This document shows, piece by piece, positions 36,315 to 42,883 of a stretch of DNA of 64,000 nucleotides. Numbering within the stretch: position 1 is the stretch's first letter; the number at the start of each line of letters is the position of its first letter. The DNA comes from UBA1952 sp965246785 (GTDB lineage Bacteria > Bacteroidota > Bacteroidia > Chitinophagales > Chitinophagaceae): assembly GCA_965246785.1 (NCBI GenBank), contig CBDFFM010000011.1, positions 124,001 through 188,000 of the forward strand. The letters run 5' to 3'. The position numbers and the translations under genes were made by a program. The notes under the pieces were generated by a model. That model was not told the origin of the DNA. It was given only the letters and a program-made list of their open reading frames with translations, and made no database searches.

Positions 36315-36450
36315 TTGGGCTGCAAAGAACGGCTGACTACTAAGCGCTGCTTTTCAGAATGGGGAACGAAGCTTTATACAATGAGGAAAAGGAGCGGGTT
36401 GAATTAAAGCTGCCGGCAGAGTGGGGGTGATAACCTCCGCGCTTGATATT

Positions 36451-37089
36451 TCAGCCTATGTGCTCTTTGAGAAAATGCCGTTTCGCTTCCAGCTTCCCGG
36501 AAAGTAGCGCAAGCACCTGTTCCGTATCAGCTGGTCGTGCTTCAAAGTCAAAAACGGAAGTGTCTATCATAACCACCGGCAGCCTCAGAGTAGGAAGGTA
36601 CTCATCATACATCCGGCTCACCCGGCCCAGATATTCATCGGCAATAGTCTGCTCATAGTCCCGCCCGCGCTTACGGATATGCGCCTGCAGCGTAGGCACC
36701 GGCGCATGCAGGAAGATGAGCACATCCGGCGGCGGCAGATGCAGCTCCATTACCTCAAAGACTTTGGAAAACAAGTCATACTCCGCATCGCTCAGATTAA
36801 TGCGGGCAAAAAGCTTGCTTTTAATGAAGAGATAATCCGTCACGACGGGTTGGGCGAAGAGGTCTGGGGTTGCAACGAAGTCTTTAAGTTGCTTATAGCG
36901 GTCGGCGAGAAAGGAAAGCTCAAGCGGGAAGGCATAGCGCTCCGGCTCAGCGTAAAACTTCGGCAGAAAGTTGTTGTCGGCAAATTCCTCCAGCACCAGT
37001 CGGGCATCCAGCCGCTGCGCCAGCAGCTGGGCAAGGGTCGTCTTGCCCGCGCCGATATTTCCCTCGATAGCAATGTAGCGCGGCGGCAT
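36451..37089 (-). CDS. Deoxynucleoside kinase
   Basis: A 212-residue deoxyadenosine/deoxyguanosine-kinase-like enzyme that phosphorylates deoxynucleosides in salvage. It starts MPPRYIAIEGNIGAGKTTLA with the P-loop GNIGAGKTT; then LVLEEFADNNFLPKFY (ERS-like region nearby), a central VVTDYLFIKSKLFARINL, and RKRGRDYEQTIADEYL with the lid arginines. TATATTTG ends six bases before the ATG on the minus strand. A TTG three codons upstream is possible but would overlap that box. Specificity for dA, dG or dC is not decidable by eye. Confidence 0.9.
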   Translation of the reverse strand: MPPRYIAIEGNIGAGKTTLAQLLAQRLDARLVLEEFADNNFLPKFYAEPERYAFPLELSFLADRYKQLKDFVATPDLFAQPVVTDYLFIKSKLFARINLSDAEYDLFSKVFEVMELHLPPPDVLIFLHAPVPTLQAHIRKRGRDYEQTIADEYLGRVSRMYDEYLPTLRLPVVMIDTSVFDFEARPADTEQVLALLSGKLEAKRHFLKEHIG

Positions 37090-37095
37090 AAGGGG

Positions 37096-37103
37096 CAAAT
37101 ATA
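37096..37103 (-). promoter_or_regulatory. -7 box directly before the deoxynucleoside kinase ATG
   Basis: TATATTTG on the minus strand, exact TAnnTTTG, six bases before the start codon. The nearest TTTG upstream is about 26 bp away, longer than usual. Confidence 0.55.
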
Positions 37104-37129
37104 TCCACTGCTGGCAGCCGGGATTTGCG

Positions 37130-37160
37130 CAAAAACAAAGCCCGGCAAAAAGCCGGGCTT
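37130..37160 (-). terminator. Rho-independent terminator downstream of folK
   Basis: On the minus strand AGCCCGGC, five Ts, GCCGGGCT, then TTGTTTTT. It separates folK from the deoxynucleoside kinase gene. Confidence 0.8.
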
Positions 37161-37257
37161 ATGTACCCATGAAACAAGGTTGGGGGTTGCAAATCCGGTG
37201 TAAAAATAGCGGCAGCTTTTCACCTGTATCGCGCGTGGATGCCCGATTAACCACCCG

Positions 37258-37752
37258 TTATTTTCTCATAAAAAATTTTCGCACTTCCAACATGTCCGGG
37301 CAAGCTGCCAGCATCTGGCTGATCGTTTTACCGCTAACAGGATGCACGACATCATCAGCAATCTCCGCCAGCGGCGTCAAGGCAAAACGCCGCTCCGCCA
37401 GCCGCGGGTGCGGGATATGCAGTTCCGGAGACTGGATGACGTGAGTGCCGTAGAGCAGAATATCAATGTCCAGGGTTCGTTGCCCCCAGGTCACGATGCG
37501 CTGGCGGCCATGCTTTCCCTCTATCTCGCGGATGAGGCGAAGCAGTTCTTCGGCTGAGTAGTTTGTGTCAAATCCGAGCGCGGCATTGAGAAAGGGAGGC
37601 TGTGCCTCCAGCCCCCACGCGGCGGTCTCATAAACTGCAGAACGGGCAACCGGGCCAGTCGCAGCCGCCTCTAAAGCATCAGCCGCTTCAGCTAACAGGC
37701 GTTCCCGTTCGCCTTCATTGCTGCCCAGTAAAAGATAGACACGCTCTGTCAT
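37258..37752 (-). CDS. folK: 2-amino-4-hydroxy-6-hydroxymethyldihydropteridine pyrophosphokinase
   Basis: A 164-residue HPPK that transfers pyrophosphate from ATP to the pterin in folate synthesis. From the ATG at 37752 it starts MTERVYLLLGSNEGERERLL; the core has AVYETAAWGLEAQPPFLNAAL, RQRIVTWGQRTLDIDILLYG (the DIDIL metal-binding motif) and LHIPHPRLAERRFALTPLAE. The longer frame upstream is antisense to sppA and I reject it. TATCTTCG lies eight bases before the ATG. The gene diverges from sppA. Confidence 0.95.
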   Translation of the reverse strand: MTERVYLLLGSNEGERERLLAEAADALEAAATGPVARSAVYETAAWGLEAQPPFLNAALGFDTNYSAEELLRLIREIEGKHGRQRIVTWGQRTLDIDILLYGTHVIQSPELHIPHPRLAERRFALTPLAEIADDVVHPVSGKTISQMLAACPDMLEVRKFFMRK

Positions 37753-37760
37753 AAGCGCGG

Positions 37761-37784
37761 CGAAGATAGAAGACGGTACTTTTG
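37761..37784. promoter_or_regulatory. Back-to-back folK and sppA -7 boxes
   Basis: Minus-strand TATCTTCG (37761-37768, one mismatch) for folK and plus-strand TACTTTTG (37777-37784, exact) for sppA face away from each other, eight bases apart. Simultaneous polymerase binding looks impossible. Confidence 0.55.
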
Positions 37785-37798
37785 AAGCCTTATTTTGA

Positions 37799-39640
37799 GT
37801 GTCGCCATCCCGCAACATTCCAACACTCCAACGTTCCAACACTCCAACCCCTCTGAAGCAGTTCTTCAAAATGTTCTTCGCCTCTCTGCTGGCGATGGTG
37901 GTAGCCTCTGTCATCATCGTTGGCATCACCATCGGTATGGTGGTAAGCGCCGTTAAGAGCGCCAAGACGGCAAAGACGACCACCAAGTCCATCACCGAAG
38001 CCAGCATCCTCGTGCTGGAAACAGACCAGCATCTGCACGAGCAGGGCGAGGACAATTCATTCGCCTCCTTCTCCGACGACATCTCCTATCATGCCGGTCT
38101 GCGCGACATTATCCGCGCCCTCGGCGAAGCGAAGAAGGACGACAACATCAAGGCCGTCCTCCTGAAACTGCAAGGCGGCTCCAACGGCTGGGCTACGATG
38201 GAGCAGCTTCGCGCTGCGCTCTTAGACTTTAAGAAGAGCGGCAAGAAGCTCTACGCCTACGGCGAAGGCATTTCCCAGCGCGACTATTTCCTTGCCTCTG
38301 CCGCCGACGCCGTGTATCTGAACCCGACCGGCATGATGGAGCTGAAAGGCCTCGCCACACAGCTCACCTTCTTCAAAGGAACACTGGACAAGCTCGGCAT
38401 TCAGCCGGAGATTTTCTATGCCGGAAAGTTTAAAAGCGCCACTGAGCCGTTCCGCGCCGAAAAGATGAGCGATGCCAACCGTATGCAGCTTTCCGCCTTG
38501 CAATCGGACATCTGGAGCGCCTTCCTGAATGCCGCAGCCGCCAAGACAAAGACCGACACTGCTTCTATTCATCACCTCGCCTCGGTAGGCGGCATGTTCT
38601 TCGCTTCGGACGCCCTGAACGCAAAGCTGATTGACGGCGCGAAATATTGGGACGAGGTAGAAGAAACCATGCGCACGCTGGTGGACAAGAAGGCAGACGA
38701 AAAACTCCCGTACCTCAGCATCAATGAATACGCCGAGCACTTAGACCGCATTGAAGGCAGTGGCGATGGCCGCATCGCCATCCTCTTTGCAGAAGGCCAG
38801 ATTGTGGACGGGGATGGGAAGGATTACGAAATCGGCTCTGAATCGCTTGTGAAGGCTATCCGCCAAATCCGCCGCAATGATAAAATCAAAGCTGTGGTGA
38901 TGCGCGTCAACTCGCCCGGCGGCTCCGCGCTTGCGTCTGAAGTTATCCTGCGCGAGCTGCAACTGCTGAAGGCCAGGAAGCCACTCATCGTATCTATGGG
39001 CGACGTGGCTGCCTCTGGCGGCTACTACATCTCCGCTGCTGCCGACAGCATCTTCGCCATGCCCAACACCATCACCGGCTCCATCGGCGTGTTTGGAATG
39101 ATGTTCAATGTAGGCAATGCTTTGCATGACAAGCTGGGCGTATCCTTTGACGAGGTGAAGAATGCCCCGCTTGCCGACTTCCCAACCATGAGCCGCGCCA
39201 TGACGCCGGAGGAAGGCGCGCGGATGCAGGCCATCATTGACACCATTTACCACACATTCAAAAGCCGCGTAGCCGTTGGCCGTCGGATAGACATTGCTAT
39301 GGTGGACAGTATTGCGCAGGGCCGTGTGTGGACAGGCACGGATGCGCTCAGCATTGGCCTCGTGGACGGCCTCGGCGGCTTAGACCGCGCCATAAAAGCC
39401 GCCGTTGCAAAGGCAAAGCTGAAAGATTACAGCGTCTCCACTTACCCGGAGCCGGTTGACCGCTTCAAGTCCATGCTGCGCCGCTTCGGCTCTGGCAATC
39501 CGCTGAGCGAGGCTGCGGTGAAAGCTGCTATTAAGAGCGAGTCGGAAGAAGCGTTCTCCGTCTATCAGCAACTGCAATGGCTTAAGAAGATGAACGGCCG
39601 CGCACAGATGATGCTGCCGTTTACGCCGGAGTTTTTGTAG
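37799..39640 (+). CDS. sppA: Signal peptide peptidase SppA, long (67-kDa) type
   Basis: A 613-residue inner-membrane serine protease of family S49 that degrades leftover signal peptides. It has an N-terminal helix (MFFASLLAMVVASVIIVGI), tandem S49 domains, the catalytic Lys at about residue 212 (AGKFKSATEPFR) in the first and Ser at about 406 (GDVAASGGYYIS) in the second. Relatives usually start MKxFFK; here that position is CTG (base 37853) and the nearest standard start is the GTG at 37799, adding 18 residues encoded by a TCCAACnn repeat. Which codon is used is open. A palindromic element lies 58 bp after the stop. Confidence 0.93.
   Translation: MSPSRNIPTLQRSNTPTPLKQFFKMFFASLLAMVVASVIIVGITIGMVVSAVKSAKTAKTTTKSITEASILVLETDQHLHEQGEDNSFASFSDDISYHAGLRDIIRALGEAKKDDNIKAVLLKLQGGSNGWATMEQLRAALLDFKKSGKKLYAYGEGISQRDYFLASAADAVYLNPTGMMELKGLATQLTFFKGTLDKLGIQPEIFYAGKFKSATEPFRAEKMSDANRMQLSALQSDIWSAFLNAAAAKTKTDTASIHHLASVGGMFFASDALNAKLIDGAKYWDEVEETMRTLVDKKADEKLPYLSINEYAEHLDRIEGSGDGRIAILFAEGQIVDGDGKDYEIGSESLVKAIRQIRRNDKIKAVVMRVNSPGGSALASEVILRELQLLKARKPLIVSMGDVAASGGYYISAAADSIFAMPNTITGSIGVFGMMFNVGNALHDKLGVSFDEVKNAPLADFPTMSRAMTPEEGARMQAIIDTIYHTFKSRVAVGRRIDIAMVDSIAQGRVWTGTDALSIGLVDGLGGLDRAIKAAVAKAKLKDYSVSTYPEPVDRFKSMLRRFGSGNPLSEAAVKAAIKSESEEAFSVYQQLQWLKKMNGRAQMMLPFTPEFL
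37814..37850 (+). repeat. TCCAACnn 8-bp tandem repeat at the sppA 5' end
   Basis: CAACAT, TCCAACAC, TCCAACGT, TCCAACAC, TCCAACCC in a row, just before the conserved KQFFK coding sequence. Same unit and order (AC, GT) as at lspA. Confidence 0.85.
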
Positions 39641-39697
39641 CCATTCCAAGAAGCTGTTTGAATTACGAGCGCAGCAAAGCGGATTGTTCGCAGCGAG

Positions 39698-39773
39698 TTT
39701 GTCATCCCGGAACGGGAACTTATAGTAAGCAGATGTGCTTATGATACATAAGTTCCCGTTCCGGGATGACAAA
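39698..39773. repeat. Palindromic dispersed element, copy 2
   Basis: Perfect 26-bp inverted arms at 39698-39723 and 39748-39773 with core GTCATCCCGGAACGGGAACT, 24-bp interior unrelated to copy 1. It is preceded by CAGCGA and followed by AGACTGGG, as at 23579-23656. It lies between sppA and the convergent LytTR regulator gene. Confidence 0.9.
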
Positions 39774-39809
39774 AGACTGGGAAACAGTAAAGGTCACTTA
39801 CACATTGCC

Positions 39810-40568
39810 TCAAACAGCTTCCAAGAGTTCCTGTAATTCTTTGGCAGAGTACCGCGTGTTTTCAAATCCTTCCGTGCCGCAATAAATAGTCTCGCCGCTG
39901 TATGCGGTGATATGGCGGCGGTTCAGGGCGGTGCTGCGGTTTATGCGCAGGAATTGCGCCTCAAGCCGCTTGGGCAGGAGCTGCTCCAGCACAAAGGTCA
40001 GCGTGCCGCGGATAGGGTACTCCATGCCATTGGCCGTCAGCCGCAGCTTCACGTAATTCTTCCCAGCTTCTATGCAATACACGTCATCCCACATCAGCTT
40101 GTGTGTCCGTGCACCCATTTTTACGAAGAAAAAATCCGGCCTGACGGCAGCTTCGTCAGGTGCTGCGCCCGGCCCATTAGCGATACTGCGCTCAATGGCT
40201 GTTTGAATCGCGGCAAAGACCGTGGCAGCATTCACCGGCTTAATCAGGTAGCCACTCGGCTGCAGCTTCGTGGCGCGACGAATGGTGTCCGTATCGCTGT
40301 AAGCAGTCAGAAAGATAAAGGGTGTCTTCACATCGTCGCTGTGCAGCAGCGCGGCGAGCGCAAGGCCGTTATGCGCATCATCGCGGCTGCCAAGGTTGAT
40401 GTCCAGCATCACGAGGTCGGCGCTATTGTGCGCAAAAGCTGTTACAGCTTCCGCGTAGCTGTAGCAGGTGCCGGTTACTTCATAGCCCAGGTCTTCCAGC
40501 GTCAGCTTCAGGTTTTCGGCGATGAGTGCCTCGTCTTCTACAATCAGGATTTTAATCTTAGGCTCCAT
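39810..40568 (-). CDS. LytTR-family response regulator
   Basis: A 252-residue transcription regulator. The receiver domain starts MEPKIKILIVEDEALIAENL with phosphoacceptor Asp56 (LVMLDINLGS), Thr in FIFLTAYSD and Lys in GYLIKPVNAA. A C-terminal LytTR DNA-binding domain (about residues 150-250) has VYCIEAGKNYVKLRL and FLRINRSTALNRRHI. Its ATG overlaps the kinase stop by 11 bp, so the two form a translationally coupled two-component pair. Target genes cannot be read; no LytTR-type direct repeat was evident nearby. The longer upstream frame is inside the kinase gene. Confidence 0.93.
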   Translation of the reverse strand: MEPKIKILIVEDEALIAENLKLTLEDLGYEVTGTCYSYAEAVTAFAHNSADLVMLDINLGSRDDAHNGLALAALLHSDDVKTPFIFLTAYSDTDTIRRATKLQPSGYLIKPVNAATVFAAIQTAIERSIANGPGAAPDEAAVRPDFFFVKMGARTHKLMWDDVYCIEAGKNYVKLRLTANGMEYPIRGTLTFVLEQLLPKRLEAQFLRINRSTALNRRHITAYSGETIYCGTEGFENTRYSAKELQELLEAV

Positions 40569-42258
40569 GCGGGATGCAAAGATGGTAGTGATAAGGATTG
40601 TTGCCAATGGTGGAAAGCGCAGCGCCCATCTGCCGGCTCAGCAGCGCCACAATCTGCGAGCCGAGGCCGTGGCTGCCGCCGACAGGCTTATGGGCAAGCT
40701 CCGGGCTGCCGCTGTCTGAATATTCAATGCACACATCGTCTGGCCGGGCTGTGATGCCCACCTTTATTTCAATCAGGTTGCTCGGCGTGGCGGCGTATTT
40801 GATGGAATTGGTTACCCATTCGTTCAGCACCAGCGATAGCGCGAAGCAGCTGTTCACCGGGATAGCGATGGGAACCGCGGAGATGTGCGTGACCACCTTC
40901 TTTTCATCCGACAGGCAATTCACAACCGACGAAATAAGGCTTCTGATAAAATCGCCGAAGTCAAGGCTGCCCTTGCCGGCAAGAAGCTGATTGTGCAGCG
41001 CGGCAATGCTTTCCACGCGCAGGCGCGCGGCCTGAAGGGCTTCTATCGTCTCCTCATTGTCCGTCTTGCGCTCCTGCATGTGCAGGAGGCTGTATATCAT
41101 GTGCAGGTTGTTCTTCACGCGATGCTGAATCTCTTTATTCAGCAGCTCCACCTGCCCTACCTGCTTGTCCAGCGCCTCATTCAGCGTCGCCAGCCTGCGC
41201 GACTGCTCTTTGTAGCCTTTACTCTTCCGGTACAGGTAAATGCTGAGCACCGTAATTACGGCCAGACACAGGCTGAGGCCCCAGATGGTGCGCAAGCGGC
41301 CTGCGCGCATTGCTTCTTCATACTCCGCTTTGCGCCGCTCGGCGGTCAGCTCGCTTTGCAGTAAGGAGCTTTGCATCGTTACGAGGTCACTGCTGTTGTT
41401 GATGCTGTCGCTGAGCGATGTATTGATGCGCAGGTAGCGGTAGGCATCGGCGGACTTGCCGGCGGCTGCAAACAGCTCCGCAATGTTGAAGCTGTAATAC
41501 TGCCGGTCAAGGATATTGGCGCTGCCGCTGAACACGCTCTGCAGCGAGTCTAAATAGTAAGAATGCGCCGGCCTGCGCCAGAAGGCGTCCAGCCGGCTTT
41601 GCGTCAGGTAATAGTGGTTTAGATAGTCGTAGCTGGTAGGGTCGTTGGCTATCCATGCCCGCGCAGTGAGGTAGCGCAGGATGCTGTCGGCAAGCGGGTA
41701 GGCATGAACCTCCGTAGCGATGAGCGCCATCTCTGAAGCCATTTTCAGCCCCTGTTTCGTGCTGTCGGGCAGCGGCGCTATTTCTTTGAAAAGCTCTTTA
41801 AGCACCCGCGCCGCATTCGCGCTGTCCTTTACTTTATCATAGGCGTGTGCCACCAGATGCTTCGCGTAGAAATACCGCTTCTCTTTGCCCGGCAGACCTT
41901 TCAGAAGGCCGGCGGCGCGGGTGAAATATTCAATCGTCTTCTGTGGCTCCTTGTTCCAGCCATCATACACGCGGCCTTTGGCAAAGGCCGCTTCTGCAAT
42001 CAGCAGCGTATCGCCGCTACGGTCGGCAATGGCCTGCGCGGCGTCAAAGTACTTCAGGCTTTGGGAAAAGGAGCGCAGGCCACGCTTCTCGGCATACACC
42101 GAATCGCCGGCCTCAATCAGCGCTGTGAATCGCGCCCTGGTGCTGTCTGCGAAAAGCGTTTCATGAGGCGCAGGCCCGCTGGCATTGCAGGCGGCCAGCC
42201 ATAGCATTCCGGCAAGGGCCCATGTGTAAGCAGGGCGGCGGCCCCTTGCGCGATTCAT
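40558..42258 (-). CDS. Sensor histidine kinase (HisKA_2/HWE-like) with helical repeat sensor
   Basis: A 566-residue kinase, partner of the downstream LytTR regulator. An N-terminal lipoprotein-like leader (WALAGMLWLAAC) precedes about 270 residues of TPR-like helices, a membrane helix (TIWGLSLCLAVITVLSIYLY), a coiled coil, then LNKEIQHRVKNNLHMIYSLL with phospho-acceptor His about 379. The ATPase domain has LVLNEWVTNSIKYA, EYSDSGSPE and GSHGLGSQIV. This is the HisKA_2 arrangement (HRVKNN), not classical HisKA. TAGCTTTG on the minus strand lies 24 bp before the ATG. Stimulus unknown. Confidence 0.93.
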   Translation of the reverse strand: MNRARGRRPAYTWALAGMLWLAACNASGPAPHETLFADSTRARFTALIEAGDSVYAEKRGLRSFSQSLKYFDAAQAIADRSGDTLLIAEAAFAKGRVYDGWNKEPQKTIEYFTRAAGLLKGLPGKEKRYFYAKHLVAHAYDKVKDSANAARVLKELFKEIAPLPDSTKQGLKMASEMALIATEVHAYPLADSILRYLTARAWIANDPTSYDYLNHYYLTQSRLDAFWRRPAHSYYLDSLQSVFSGSANILDRQYYSFNIAELFAAAGKSADAYRYLRINTSLSDSINNSSDLVTMQSSLLQSELTAERRKAEYEEAMRAGRLRTIWGLSLCLAVITVLSIYLYRKSKGYKEQSRRLATLNEALDKQVGQVELLNKEIQHRVKNNLHMIYSLLHMQERKTDNEETIEALQAARLRVESIAALHNQLLAGKGSLDFGDFIRSLISSVVNCLSDEKKVVTHISAVPIAIPVNSCFALSLVLNEWVTNSIKYAATPSNLIEIKVGITARPDDVCIEYSDSGSPELAHKPVGGSHGLGSQIVALLSRQMGAALSTIGNNPYHYHLCIPHGA

Positions 42259-42282
42259 GATTCCGGTTTGGTTTTTCGGCGG

Positions 42283-42290
42283 CAAAGCTA
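42283..42290 (-). promoter_or_regulatory. -7 box of the histidine kinase operon
   Basis: TAGCTTTG on the minus strand, exact TAnnTTTG, 24 bp before the kinase ATG. Confidence 0.5.
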
Positions 42291-42319
42291 ATCTCCGTTT
42301 GTCGGGATGAGGAGCGGCT

Positions 42320-42533
42320 CGCACTCAAATGGGCGGTGGTTCGTGCTCAAAAAAACGGCTGTGCCGTTTTTGCAATCCTGTTCTTCCCCGCGTAGGGACA
42401 TGCTGCGCATGTCAGCAAATCCAGTCTTCGCTCGCCGTGGCGGACATGCGCAGCATGTCCCTACGTATACAGTGTGTGTTTTTCGCCGCATGCTATCCCT
42501 TCGCACTCAAACTCTCCGCGCTTCGCACTCAAA
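42320..42533. repeat. Repeat-rich divergent intergenic region
   Basis: It holds a hairpin AAAAACGGC-TGT-GCCGTTTTT (42351-42371), a perfect 23-bp inverted repeat (42391-42413 and 42443-42465, core GGGACATGCTGCGCATGTC), and three copies of CGCACTCAAA (42320, 42502, 42524). The hairpin looks like a terminator but sits between two divergent genes, so it has no obvious gene to end. Confidence 0.85.
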
Positions 42534-42598
42534 GCGCCACGTGTCAGTTGCGCAGCGTGTTAGCCCACACTTCTTTTGTGCCTCAAGCCGCCAACGAC

Positions 42599-42844
42599 AT
42601 GAAAAAAGCCATTGCATTCCTCGCCATCTGCGCCGCGCTGCAAGGCGTTGCGCAAGCCCAGAACGCTGACTTCCTGCGCGACTTAAAAGCAAAGGATTCC
42701 ACCCGCCGCGCCGCGATAGCCGCATATCTGGAGGCGCATCCAAAGGTAAAAGCGAGGTACACAGACAAGCGAGGCCGCCGCCTCTACATCCACCACATCG
42801 CCGAAAACGGCAAGCCGGTTTACTACATCACACGCAGGCAGTAA
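42599..42844 (+). CDS. Stand-alone secreted propeptide-like protein
   Basis: An 81-residue protein: signal peptide MKKAIAFLAICAALQGVAQA, then a 60-residue charged domain. It resembles the N-terminal propeptide of the next gene: DSTRRAAIAAYLEAHPKVKA against DAARRAANEEYLKAHPEVAA, then LYIHHIAENGKPVYYITR against AHLHHIDGNGLPVYHASR. It ends there, with no peptidase domain. By analogy with subtilisin propeptides it could be a separate folding helper or inhibitor of the downstream protease; this is inference. Thirty-nine bp separate the two genes, so they probably share a transcript. Confidence 0.8.
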   Translation: MKKAIAFLAICAALQGVAQAQNADFLRDLKAKDSTRRAAIAAYLEAHPKVKARYTDKRGRRLYIHHIAENGKPVYYITRRQ

Positions 42845-42883
42845 TAACGACAAAACCTTTCTCCAAAAACCAATAAGAATACT

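Noticed and set aside
37753..38082. N-terminal extension of folK
   Set aside because: The extra 110 codons run antisense through the sppA 5' end and the repeat; HPPK normally starts where the chosen ATG lies.
42351..42371. Terminator for a flanking gene
   Set aside because: Both neighbours are transcribed away from it, so it is listed as part of a repeat region.
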